From positions 3,582 to 44,848 of the forward strand of contig PMGM01000024.1 in assembly GCA_003158115.1 (NCBI GenBank): 41,267 bases of DNA, in the 5' to 3' direction. The stretch's first letter is position 1. Each line of letters begins with the position of its first letter. The notes beneath the pieces were generated by a model. The model had not been told where the DNA came from and made no database searches. It worked only from the letters and a program-made list of their open reading frames with translations. The translations under genes were made by a program, and so were the position numbers. The stretch is from Methanobacterium sp. Its GTDB lineage: Archaea; Methanobacteriota; Methanobacteria; Methanobacteriales; Methanobacteriaceae. Positions 7,111 through 15,184 of the stretch are shown piece after piece.

Positions 7111-8328
7111 TCAAAAATCATCTATATTAAAGGATCTATCTTTGAAATAGTTAAATAACTTTCCAAAATCGATTCCAGATACATTTTTATCTTTAAATTT
7201 CTCATATATATTTTTTCTTCCTTCTTCAAGATGTTTAGATGTAATTCCATGTTTAATGGATAAATCTGCTTCAATAAATGCAGTTAATTTATCACAAGCT
7301 TTTATGATCTTCCCATCAAGTGGGTAAAATTCATCCTTATTGTATAAAGTATTTAATTCAGCATAACTTACTCCATTAATGATTTTACCATCTATTTTAA
7401 TTTTGTTTTCAAACTCATCTTGAGTGAAATATCTCATTTCCTTCCTCCATGAAACTGGTAACAAAGGTAAAAGACGATTTTTCATTTGATCTTCTTCATA
7501 ATCCTTAATAATACCTTCTAAACCTTTAATGGAAGTTTTTATAGGGGAGATTATATCTTTGGTTAGTACCTCAGGAAGATCATGGAATAAACCAGTGAAA
7601 AAATTATTGTAAAGACGTTTTTGACATGAATTATTATCGAGTGAGAGGAGATAAGAAGTTATTGCCACAATATACATATGCCCAAGAACTGATGTTTTAG
7701 GTAGACGAGGGGAATGTGCCCATCTTTCCTGGAAACGTAACTGTCCACACAGATCAATAAATCCAAATGATTTTTTTTCCAGTGATATTTTTTGAACACC
7801 AATTAAATCATAATGATCCTCTATCTGATTCTCAATTGACTCTTTAGTTTCTTCAATACCGTAAATAAACGGTGAGGTATGATAAATTATCTTAAATTCC
7901 CAATTAGTAGCCATATAATGAGCAGCTTTTAATATACGCTTTTCTATCTTTGTATAATTATGATCAAAAAAGTATTTTTTGAAATTTTCCTTGAAATTGT
8001 TACCTAAACCATTCATATCCTTGTCTAACTGCTGAATAACATATTTATTAAGATCTTCTTCCTTCTCTTCCATCATTTTATGAAAAACTGGAGGTTTTAT
8101 ATCTGTTAATATGGTTCGATGCAGAAATTCAAATATGCCCCCTTCAATAAGATTCTGCCAGTTGATCTTGATGTCCCTATCACTCTCTTCGAATTTGGCT
8201 ATTACATATGCTATAACCATTTTATGGGCTTGTTTATCAAGTTCAGTAAGTTCAACTGGACGTATATGATCATTCCATCTGTTCATACTGGCTGCTTCAT
8301 AAAATCTTTCAATTAGATTTTCTAACAT
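7111..8328 (-). CDS. HD-domain phosphohydrolase-like protein, 405 residues
   Basis: The central and C-terminal half contains an HD-type metal site: a histidine in SVLGHMYIVA, the paired His-Asp in TGLFHDLPEVLTKD, and a later aspartate in ACDKLTAFIEADLS. The FHDLPE form resembles HD_3/YfbR-like 5'-nucleotidases. The N-terminal half is helical and also contains possible HD-like remnants (KAAHYMATNWE), so the protein may be a duplication of two HD folds, the first degenerate. The substrate is unknown; a nucleotide or phosphoester is likely. AGGAG seven bases before the ATG supports the start. It is about 40 bases beyond the mtd terminator and probably separately transcribed. Confidence 0.75.
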   Translation of the reverse strand: MLENLIERFYEAASMNRWNDHIRPVELTELDKQAHKMVIAYVIAKFEESDRDIKINWQNLIEGGIFEFLHRTILTDIKPPVFHKMMEEKEEDLNKYVIQQLDKDMNGLGNNFKENFKKYFFDHNYTKIEKRILKAAHYMATNWEFKIIYHTSPFIYGIEETKESIENQIEDHYDLIGVQKISLEKKSFGFIDLCGQLRFQERWAHSPRLPKTSVLGHMYIVAITSYLLSLDNNSCQKRLYNNFFTGLFHDLPEVLTKDIISPIKTSIKGLEGIIKDYEEDQMKNRLLPLLPVSWRKEMRYFTQDEFENKIKIDGKIINGVSYAELNTLYNKDEFYPLDGKIIKACDKLTAFIEADLSIKHGITSKHLEEGRKNIYEKFKDKNVSGIDFGKLFNYFKDRSFNIDDF

Positions 8329-8369
8329 GAAATCTCCTAAAAGTATATTAAAAAAAAGTATCTATAGAC

Positions 8370-8399
8370 AAAAATAAAAAAATAAGACCGTTAGGTCTT
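8370..8399 (-). terminator. Hairpin plus U-tract terminator of mtd
   Basis: Read on the minus strand, a stem of six pairs with a four-base loop (AAGACC-TAAC-GGTCTT, plus-strand positions 8384-8399) is followed by a U-rich run over 8370-8383. It begins 12 bases after the mtd stop codon. Archaea generally terminate on U-tracts alone, so the hairpin may instead help stabilise the abundant mtd mRNA. Confidence 0.7.
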
Positions 8400-8410
8400 T
8401 TGCTTTGTAA

Positions 8411-9241
8411 TTATTGAGGTTTTTCCATTAGAACAGATTTAGACATAGTCTGTCCTTTTCCACCATGAGGTGTTCTTGTGACAGTGTCGTTAGCTTTTTC
8501 AATATCTCTAGCTTCTGATGCTAATTTAGCTGCTACTCCTATCATTTCGTGAGCTGATGCAACTATTGGAATGTATTTTTCGATGTCTCTGACCATGAAA
8601 CATCCTTCAACATCTATATCAGCTACTTTGGTTGCAATTTCATATGCTGCCATAGCTTTAGCTTTAGCGTATGGGCTAGAAAATGCTGCAGCTTCTACAG
8701 CTTTGTCTCGTGATATAACAACTTTTGGAAGTTCTAGAGTTTCTCCAGCTTCAACAGCATTTACTGCTGCATCGATGGTGTTCTGAACAACTCTGTATGC
8801 TCCGGTTAAAGCTAATACTTTTATTACATCGGAGTTAAATGAAGCCATTTCAGTAGGGTCAAGGAATTCTCTCCTTGCACCGATCATTGGATCTGCTTTG
8901 ACGATAATGTAACCTAAACCTTGTTCATCCATTTCGTCCTTAGATCTTAATCCTGGAGCATCACCAATAATGATTGCAGGAACGTCTGCTGCAGATAATA
9001 ATTCTCTTGCTTTAGCAGGGCCTGGTGCACCTGGGTTTGGGCTTATGAATACAACAAAATCTCTGTCCATTTTTAACATTAATGGTACAGCTTTTTCGAT
9101 CTCTTCTGGGTTCATTTTAGCCCCAGAACCTATTACACAAGTATCTATATTCGGTCTGTCAGCCCTCTCATCAAGTAATAAGTCAATTACTGGAGAGGTA
9201 CCTATATTACCGCATTTAATGATTCCTATTTTTACAACCAT
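8411..9241 (-). CDS. mtd: F420-dependent methylene-H4MPT dehydrogenase
   Basis: Mtd reversibly oxidises methylene-tetrahydromethanopterin to methenyl-H4MPT with coenzyme F420, a central step of methanogenesis from CO2. The 276-residue protein begins MVVKIGIIKCGNIGTSPV, the family's signature N-terminus, and contains GSGAKMNPEE, FISPNPGAPGPAKARELL and KADPMIGARREFLDPTEMA, all highly conserved. The protein is a cytoplasmic homohexamer or dimer-of-trimers in relatives. I start it at the ATG at 9241, preceded by GGTGAT; an upstream in-frame ATG would add eight atypical residues. It stands alone, with its own TATA box and terminator, as expected for a highly expressed gene. C-terminus is divergent but intact. 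Confidence 0.98.
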   Translation of the reverse strand: MVVKIGIIKCGNIGTSPVIDLLLDERADRPNIDTCVIGSGAKMNPEEIEKAVPLMLKMDRDFVVFISPNPGAPGPAKARELLSAADVPAIIIGDAPGLRSKDEMDEQGLGYIIVKADPMIGARREFLDPTEMASFNSDVIKVLALTGAYRVVQNTIDAAVNAVEAGETLELPKVVISRDKAVEAAAFSSPYAKAKAMAAYEIATKVADIDVEGCFMVRDIEKYIPIVASAHEMIGVAAKLASEARDIEKANDTVTRTPHGGKGQTMSKSVLMEKPQ

Positions 9242-9549
9242 TTTATCACCAAGATTGCTATTCAAATGATCAAATAAGTATTTTTTGATTTAATTTTTAT
9301 GGCTAAGCTTTTATATGTGTATGAAAGGATGATATAAAGAGAACCTATTAAAGACGTAAATAGATTGAATTGAGCAATAATTCAAATAAATAATCACTTT
9401 ACTTCTTTAAAAGTACATAAAAATAATAATTGAGTGGATAATTCGATTTAAATTCTTTAATATTCTTTTATATATATTTTAAAAGATTATAATTAAATTT
9501 TACATCTTTAACTAAATCGGGATATTACCATTCCATTAGAATATTAAAG
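9242..9549. promoter_or_regulatory. mtd promoter region and downstream gap
   Basis: A 308-base gene-free gap. On the minus strand a TATA-like CATATAAAAG lies at about 9308-9317, some 70 bases before the mtd ATG, giving a leader of roughly 45 bases. The remainder, up to the 3' end of the GT-B-like gene, is AT-rich with nothing recognised. Confidence 0.5.
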
Positions 9550-10620
9550 TTACCTGAATTCAGATCTTGCATTCCAGATTTTTTTACAACTACCGACTCC
9601 ACTTGAATTGGATTTAATATTATCATAATTATCAATCAAATCTAAAACATTTGAAACTGATTTTTTACCATTTTTAATTAACCAATCTCCTTTTGGAACC
9701 TTCAAGTTATTCACAGCACTAGATATTTCGTCTATTTCAGTGACTTGGATTCCAAGCTCTTTGGCAAGATCTACACTTGAATGTTTTCGGTGAAATCCGG
9801 CTATTTTTATGGATGGAACTTCTAATACTCCTGCTTCTATTGTGAGTCCCATGCCTGCTGCGTATATCATATACGAAGACGCATTTATCAAACTTGGTAA
9901 TTCAACATATCCATCTATAACTTTCAATTTTGGTGAAGAAATGAATTTTTTAACGAAATCTGTACTGAATCTAAAGGGTATAATCAGAAAATTTTCATCT
10001 AGTTTCTCAACTTCTTGTATTATTTTGGGGATATTTTCACTCTTTACATCTCCACCAAATACTAAAACAGCAAATTCATCTATGCCATATCTTGCTTTAA
10101 TAATATTTGAATCTTCAATAGACATATCATTTACATAGGATGCCATTGGATATCCGCCAATTACATGAACATTATTTAACCTATACTTCTCTATAACATA
10201 ATTTTTATACAGTTCTGATGGAACTGTTATTAAATTAGAAAAAGCTATCATTTCTATTGGATTGTATATGTCCTGTTCAATGTGCAAGTCCGGTATTCTA
10301 AGTATTTTAGATGCAAATATTCCTTTCCTTACATCTCCGGCATTTCCACATGTCATTAAAAGATCTACATCCTTTCCTTTAAGGGATCGAATTACACTCC
10401 ATATATCTTCAATAACCAGGGAAGCTATCTTGGGATTAGATCGTTTTTTAGCTGTTTGTCCTCGACTTTCACCAATAGAATGTACTTCGGTGCAGTATTG
10501 ACCCAACAATTCTTTTACACCATGCCCATGTGTCAATCCGATGATTTCTGCATCTAATTCTTTAATTATGGGTATGAATGCTTTGGCAGGTGCCATTTCT
10601 GCTATTATTGCTATACGCAT
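9550..10620 (-). CDS. GT-B fold glycosyltransferase-like protein
   Basis: A 356-residue protein with the layout of a GT-B fold: an N-terminal Rossmann-like domain starting MRIAIIAEMAPAKAFIPIIK, and a second domain from about residue 175. AAGMGLTIEAGVLEVPSIK, near the C-terminus, is like the nucleotide-sugar binding loop of MurG and WecB relatives. LMTCGNAGD and HIEQDIYNP look like inter-domain loop residues. No membrane segment is visible. GGAGG before the ATG gives a clear start. It lies 58 bases after cfbB in the same direction, so both may share a transcript; whether it acts in tetrapyrrole or cell-wall/surface glycan chemistry cannot be told. I recognise the fold, not the specific family. 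Confidence 0.6.
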   Translation of the reverse strand: MRIAIIAEMAPAKAFIPIIKELDAEIIGLTHGHGVKELLGQYCTEVHSIGESRGQTAKKRSNPKIASLVIEDIWSVIRSLKGKDVDLLMTCGNAGDVRKGIFASKILRIPDLHIEQDIYNPIEMIAFSNLITVPSELYKNYVIEKYRLNNVHVIGGYPMASYVNDMSIEDSNIIKARYGIDEFAVLVFGGDVKSENIPKIIQEVEKLDENFLIIPFRFSTDFVKKFISSPKLKVIDGYVELPSLINASSYMIYAAGMGLTIEAGVLEVPSIKIAGFHRKHSSVDLAKELGIQVTEIDEISSAVNNLKVPKGDWLIKNGKKSVSNVLDLIDNYDNIKSNSSGVGSCKKIWNARSEFR

Positions 10621-10678
10621 GATTTCCTCCAGATATCTTAATTATTATACTACTAAAATAACTTTGATTTATTGAAGA

Positions 10679-12037
10679 TTATTTTTCATCAATTGAATAT
10701 GCATTCCTAGTGAAGTTAAGAGCAAATTGGGGGCATGCAGCTACATGAGTATGGACATAACTGGCCACAGTATTTTTAGCCATTAACCCATCGTTTGAAC
10801 CAAAAATTCCTTTGCCCCTGATGATTTTGAATGCAAATTCAGGTTTAGAATTACCAATATCTATTTTAGAATAATGAAATTCATGACCTCTGAATATGTC
10901 TCCTTTTTTAAGTATTACATTGTCTTTCTTAGCTTCAGATATCACATAACTTAAGGCTTGTACATTTTTTGTCATTCTTGAGGGGTAATTAAAAACATTA
11001 CACATATCTCTACTGTTTATAGATTTTGACAGGTACATAAGCCCACCACATTCAGCATATATTGGATTTCCCTCATTATGATACTTATAAATTGAGTTAC
11101 GCATTGATTCATTAGATTCTAGACCTTCAGCAAATATTTCAGGGTAACCACCACCAATATAAATTCCATCTACATCTGGTAGTTCATTATCATGAAGAGG
11201 ACTAAAAGGTACAATTTTGGCATTATTAGCCTCTAATGCCTCAAAATTTTCTTTATAGTAAAATGTAAAAACCTCATCTTTAGCTACTCCAATTTTAACT
11301 CGTTTTTTATTTCCTTCCAACCATAAGGGTTCCCTTCCTTTTGGTAATTTGTCTGACTTTTTCATTATGGCTATTAATGCATCTAAATCCACATTCTCTG
11401 CCATAACTGTCCCCCATTTCTCTATGGACTGAAGAATATTATCACGTTCAATAGCAGGTACAAGACCTAAATGTCGCTCTTCTACTCTTATTGCTTCATT
11501 ACGAGGTATTCCTCCAATGACTGGAGTATTGGCAAGTTGTTCTACGGCCTCTTTTGCTTTCAAATAGTGTTTCCGATTTTTAACATAGTTCAATATTACT
11601 CCTTCCACTTTTATGCTCGGATCCAAAGTTTTAAACCCTATTACAATAGCTGCAGCACTTTTTACAAGACTTCTAGAATTTAAAATTAGGATAACAGGAG
11701 CATTTAGAGCTTTAGCAATTGAAGCTGTGCTTCCAACATCTTCTAATGCACTTATACCCTCATAAAGACCCCTAACTCCCTCCACAAGTCCAATATCTGC
11801 ACCGGAAATTTTCATTCCATTTTCAAATCCTTCCCTAATCTGACCATCGGACATGAAGAATGAATCTAAATTTCTCGAAAAATTCCCTGTTGCAAGGCCA
11901 TGGTATGTGGGATCAATATAATCAGGTCCTGCCTTAAATGGCTGAACATTGTATTCATCGGACAACGCCCTCATTATCCCCGTCGAAATGGTTGTTTTAC
12001 CAACTGCGCTTCCTGTTCCTGCAATAACAGCTCTCAT
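10679..12037 (-). CDS. cfbB: Cobyrinate / Ni-sirohydrochlorin a,c-diamide synthase
   Basis: A 452-residue CbiA/CfbB-family amidase. It transfers glutamine nitrogen to the a and c side chains of sirohydrochlorin-derived rings with ATP. In methanogens this family serves coenzyme F430 (on Ni-sirohydrochlorin) and can serve cobamide synthesis (on cobyrinate). The P-loop [14 protein letters not shown] opens the protein; [13 protein letters not shown] is the family signature. The C-terminal class I glutaminase-like domain has [10 protein letters not shown] and the cysteine in AECGGLMYL, with the matching histidine probably in [11 protein letters not shown]. No ribosome binding site precedes the ATG; a TATA-like TTATAAT 24-31 bases upstream suggests a leaderless mRNA. 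A divergent radical SAM gene starts 86 bases away. Confidence 0.92.
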   Translation of the reverse strand: MRAVIAGTGSAVGKTTISTGIMRALSDEYNVQPFKAGPDYIDPTYHGLATGNFSRNLDSFFMSDGQIREGFENGMKISGADIGLVEGVRGLYEGISALEDVGSTASIAKALNAPVILILNSRSLVKSAAAIVIGFKTLDPSIKVEGVILNYVKNRKHYLKAKEAVEQLANTPVIGGIPRNEAIRVEERHLGLVPAIERDNILQSIEKWGTVMAENVDLDALIAIMKKSDKLPKGREPLWLEGNKKRVKIGVAKDEVFTFYYKENFEALEANNAKIVPFSPLHDNELPDVDGIYIGGGYPEIFAEGLESNESMRNSIYKYHNEGNPIYAECGGLMYLSKSINSRDMCNVFNYPSRMTKNVQALSYVISEAKKDNVILKKGDIFRGHEFHYSKIDIGNSKPEFAFKIIRGKGIFGSNDGLMAKNTVASYVHTHVAACPQFALNFTRNAYSIDEK

Positions 12038-12123
12038 AGTAATTAGTGATATATGATCTTATTATAATGTTTTGATTTTTTTCACAAAAAATTTTAATAA
12101 ATATCATAGTTATACTGTGATCA

Positions 12124-13242
12124 ATGAACAAAGTTAAGAAAATGGAAATTCTTGGTGACTCCGCCAGGTACGATCTTTGCAATTATGGTAATTATAATAC
12201 AGATAACTTCCTATCAGGGAAATTGCCGGGAATTTATAATACAACTAATGGAAATGGAGACTGTATACCATTATTTAAAGTTCTTATGACCAACAAGTGT
12301 TCAAATGACTGTCGTTATTGTGTTAACCACAGTGCACATGATTTTAACAGAGTTGAATTCACTCCTGAAGAACTTACATCCATTTTTCTTGATTATTATA
12401 ACCACAGGTTAGTTGAAGGTTTATTTTTAAGTTCAGGAATACCCGGTGATGTGGATGTCTCCATGGAAAACATGGTCGAAGTTGCAAGAAAGCTTAGATT
12501 AGAACACGAATATCTTGGATATATACATCTAAAAATATTACCTGGATCCTCATATGATCTTATTAAAAGGGCTATGAGTTTGGCGAATCGTGTGAGTGTT
12601 AATATAGAAGCAGCAACATCTGAAGGATTTGAAGAATTATCAACCACGAAAACATTAAATTATGATATTTTAAGACGAATGAAATGGATTAAAAGGTTAA
12701 TGAAAAGAAATAATAATCTTGCACCTTCCGGTCAAACAACACAGTTCATTGTAGGTGCTTCTGATGAATCAGATTCAGATATATTGCAGCGTGTTGATTG
12801 GCTTTATAAAAAAATGGATATTAAACGTAGTTATTTTAGTCCATTCACATCAATGAAAGATACTCCACTTGAAAATAGGATGGAACCAAATCCCAAAAGG
12901 ACTTCAAGACTTTATCAAGCAGATTACCTAGTTAAATCATATGGTTTCGATATTAAAGAACTAGTATTCGAAGAAGATGGTAATATGACACTTGAAATGG
13001 ACCCCAAATATTCTGCAGCACTCTCAAATATGGACTTGTTCCCTGTAGAAGTAAACTCTGCAAGTTATAAAGAACTTTTAAGAGTACCTGGAATTGGCAA
13101 AATATCTGCAAGGAGAATTATTGAATCTCAAAAACAGAAATTTTGTTTCAATAGTCTTGAAGAATTGAAAAATATTGGTGTTATCACATCTCGAGCAGAA
13201 ACTTTTGTAAAATTGAATAAATCCTATCAAACTACCCTTTAA
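12124..13242 (+). CDS. Radical SAM protein with C-terminal HhH motif
   Basis: A 372-residue radical SAM enzyme. The [4Fe-4S]/SAM motif is CSNDCRYC (C-x3-C-x2-C) at about residue 59. A barrel follows, with SSGIPG as the GGE-like SAM contact. The C-terminus has a helix-hairpin-helix, LLRVPGIGKISARRIIESQ, a non-specific DNA-binding element. This combination matches the family called putative DNA modification/repair radical SAM protein (TIGR03916, from memory), in which some genomes pair it with a uracil-DNA glycosylase-like gene; no such neighbour is present here. Function is unproven. A TATA-like TTTTAATAAATA lies shortly upstream and no clear ribosome binding site is seen, so the mRNA may be nearly leaderless. 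Confidence 0.85.
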   Translation: MNKVKKMEILGDSARYDLCNYGNYNTDNFLSGKLPGIYNTTNGNGDCIPLFKVLMTNKCSNDCRYCVNHSAHDFNRVEFTPEELTSIFLDYYNHRLVEGLFLSSGIPGDVDVSMENMVEVARKLRLEHEYLGYIHLKILPGSSYDLIKRAMSLANRVSVNIEAATSEGFEELSTTKTLNYDILRRMKWIKRLMKRNNNLAPSGQTTQFIVGASDESDSDILQRVDWLYKKMDIKRSYFSPFTSMKDTPLENRMEPNPKRTSRLYQADYLVKSYGFDIKELVFEEDGNMTLEMDPKYSAALSNMDLFPVEVNSASYKELLRVPGIGKISARRIIESQKQKFCFNSLEELKNIGVITSRAETFVKLNKSYQTTL

Positions 13243-13322
13243 TTTTTTTGATTTAATATACCTTTATAAATTCTCTATTTAAGCTAAAATCTATGAAAGA
13301 ACGATAAATCAATTAGTTTTGA

Positions 13323-13363
13323 TTATAAGTTATAATTTATAAGTTATTACTTATAACTTATAA
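13323..13363. repeat. TTATAAGTTATAA cluster downstream of the parA operon
   Basis: Three copies lie between convergent genes: exact at 13323-13335, one mismatch at 13337-13349, and exact in inverted orientation at 13351-13363. The outer exact copies face each other. The cluster ends seven bases from the stop of the small ParA-partner gene and starts 80 bases after the radical SAM gene. With no promoter expected here, an operator role is unlikely; a centromere-like site for ParA's partner is a good alternative. Confidence 0.8.
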
Positions 13364-13370
13364 CAATTTA

Positions 13371-13826
13371 TTATATCTCCCTATCTTCAAACTCATCCCA
13401 TAGATCAGGGTATTTATCCTTTACAGCTTCCTCTATAAGAGATGATGCTTCTTTACTTATACTAAATTCTGGTTTAGTTTTCTTTAGAAGTCTTAACACT
13501 GCAGCGGACTTAGCTGACCATAATGAGATACGAGGATTTTTCCTAACCTCTAATATAACATTTTCAACCAAAGTTTGATCGATTATAGGTTTAATCTCTT
13601 CATTATTGGATTTTATAGTTGATTGATTTGTAGTTTTATTTTTAATGATGTCTTTCTTAGATTTAGAAAAATTGTTTCTATTATTCTTCTTTCTTGCACC
13701 ATTAGAGTTTTTAAAATTATGTTCAGTATCCTTTTTTTCATCAGGTTTTTTTTCATCAGTATAATCTGGCTTTATAAGCGCGTCTAACCCTCGTCCAAGT
13801 GCACTTTCCTTTTTATGTGCAGTCAT
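13371..13826 (-). CDS. ParA partner with ParB-type N-terminal motif
   Basis: A 151-residue protein in an operon with parA. Residues 10-18 read LGRGLDALI, the short N-terminal motif by which bacterial ParB/Spo0J proteins contact ParA and stimulate its ATPase; basic residues flank it as in ParB. Residues about 26-84 are a Lys/Asn/Ser-rich, probably disordered linker. Residues about 85-151 form a compact helical domain with PRISLWSAKSAAVLRLLKK and FSISKEASSLIEEAVKDKYP. There is no ParB CTPase (GERR) motif and no evident helix-turn-helix. I infer an adaptor that couples ParA to DNA or to another cargo. Its ATG overlaps the parA stop by four bases. Family not recognised beyond the motif. Confidence 0.8.
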   Translation of the reverse strand: MTAHKKESALGRGLDALIKPDYTDEKKPDEKKDTEHNFKNSNGARKKNNRNNFSKSKKDIIKNKTTNQSTIKSNNEEIKPIIDQTLVENVILEVRKNPRISLWSAKSAAVLRLLKKTKPEFSISKEASSLIEEAVKDKYPDLWDEFEDREI

Positions 13827-14608
13827 TTATTGTCCTCCGATTCATCGAGTCTAATTAGTTCCTTTGCAAGATTTATGTAGGCTTGAGAACCACTAGATTC
13901 TTCATCATAGATGATACAAGGTTTACCATGACTAGGTGCCTCTGCAAGAGTTATGTTACGTGGAATTGTAGTTTTAAATACGTGTTCACTAACACCAAAA
14001 TACTCCTTCACATTACTATATACATCTCTACCAAGCCTTGTTCTTGAATCATAAAGTGTAAGTAAAATACCTTTGATTGGGGATGGACTCTTAAGTCGTG
14101 TTTCTACTAGTTGAATTGCTTCTAAAAGATCGGCCATTCCTTCTAAAGCGTAAAATTCAGCTTGAATAGGAATAATTACACTATCTGCAGCAACAAGACA
14201 GTTGATAGTTAAGATTCCTAGAGAAGGAGGTACATCAATAAATATATAATCATATTCATCTGTAATTGTTTCCATTGCCAGTTCGAGTATGGTGTGATAA
14301 CCTACCTCTTTACTAAGCTCTATTTCAGCACCACTTAGGGCTATATTACTTGCCACCACATCCAACCCAGGAATATCAGTATCAATAACTGCATCATCAA
14401 TTGTAGTTTCACCTGTCAATACAGAGTATATTGTATTAGTGACTTCATTTTTCTCCACGCCAAATCCTGTTGTAGCATTACCCTGCGGATCCATATCAAC
14501 TACCAAAACCTGTTTACCATAAAGTGCTAGTGCTGATGCTAAGTTTACTGCGGTTGTGGTTTTACCACAGCCTCCCTTTTGATTCAGAATTGCGATTACT
14601 TCGGCCAT
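13823..14608 (-). CDS. parA: ParA/Soj-type chromosome-partitioning ATPase
   Basis: A 261-residue ParA-family ATPase. The deviant Walker A box is KGGCGKTT (residues 11-18), with the signature lysine K11. DMDPQGNATTGFG is the A' region and DYIFIDVPPSLG the Walker B. Members dimerise on ATP, bind DNA non-specifically and move or position cargo when a partner stimulates hydrolysis. The length and motifs match Soj-like chromosomal ParA, not the shorter MinD or larger plasmid ParA with an N-terminal HTH. GGAGG before the ATG is strong. The promoter area carries a perfect palindrome of the TTATAAGTTATAA repeat, suggesting autoregulation. The downstream gene overlaps by four bases and supplies the probable partner. 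Confidence 0.95.
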   Translation of the reverse strand: MAEVIAILNQKGGCGKTTTAVNLASALALYGKQVLVVDMDPQGNATTGFGVEKNEVTNTIYSVLTGETTIDDAVIDTDIPGLDVVASNIALSGAEIELSKEVGYHTILELAMETITDEYDYIFIDVPPSLGILTINCLVAADSVIIPIQAEFYALEGMADLLEAIQLVETRLKSPSPIKGILLTLYDSRTRLGRDVYSNVKEYFGVSEHVFKTTIPRNITLAEAPSHGKPCIIYDEESSGSQAYINLAKELIRLDESEDNK

Positions 14609-14628
14609 TATTCATCCTCCTAAATTTA

Positions 14629-14662
14629 TTATAAGTTCTAAATTATAACTTATAAGTTATAA
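14629..14662. repeat. TTATAAGTTATAA palindrome in the parA promoter
   Basis: Two exact inverted copies overlap at 14643-14655 and 14650-14662 and together make a perfect 20-base palindrome, TTATAACTTATAAGTTATAA. A one-mismatch copy lies at 14629-14641. The cluster starts 20 bases upstream of the parA start codon, at or just downstream of a TATA-like TTTATATTATAA on the minus strand. It could be both an operator and a partition site. Confidence 0.8.
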
Positions 14663-14836
14663 TATAAATATTTTTATAATTATTATATTAATCATATTAA
14701 AATAGTTATTTTAAAAATTAAGTCTTAATAAGCCCCATAATTCTAAGATTAAATTATAAATACAAAGTATTCTAACAAACAACATAGTTAGAAAAATATA
14801 TTAAATAAACAAGATATATCATAAATAAGGTGTAAT

Positions 14837-15040
14837 ATGTCTGATGGAAAAATTTGTATAAAATGTGAAGAATGTGGATTTGTAAGGGATTTAAAAGGAG
14901 AGACTAAGCCTATTGAAGAAGGATCTTACAATAGATTACGTTCAGGTAATACAAGAAGGAATATCAAAGAGGAACCAATTGAATCACAAGGTACCTGTCC
15001 AGAATGTGGATGTATAGACTATGTTATAATATTAATATGA
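14837..15040 (+). CDS. Small zinc-ribbon protein, 67 residues
   Basis: A short protein with a zinc ribbon made of CIKCEEC near the N-terminus and CPECGC near the C-terminus. The intervening 40 residues are polar and contain several arginines, which could contact nucleic acid. AAGGTG seven bases before the ATG supports the start. It is transcribed divergently from parA with 228 bases between them. Such small zinc ribbons in archaea are usually nucleic-acid or protein adaptors; the specific function is unknown. A T-rich run at about 15105-15114 may end its transcript. Confidence 0.7.
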   Translation: MSDGKICIKCEECGFVRDLKGETKPIEEGSYNRLRSGNTRRNIKEEPIESQGTCPECGCIDYVIILI

Positions 15041-15184
15041 ATTAAGAAATCATCTTCTTTTGTTAACTAATTAAGAATTAAACATCTAATTCTATTAAAT
15101 TCAATTTTTTTTTTATTGTCAAAACTCAACTTACAATATCCAAAAGTTTTATTGCTATTTGTATAAAAAGAATATAAAAAAATA

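Noticed and set aside
13323..14662. Bacterial parS site or a replication origin at the par locus
   Set aside because: I saw no sequence like the bacterial parS consensus and no Cdc6/Orc1 gene or origin-recognition-box repeats; ParA genes alone do not mark an origin.
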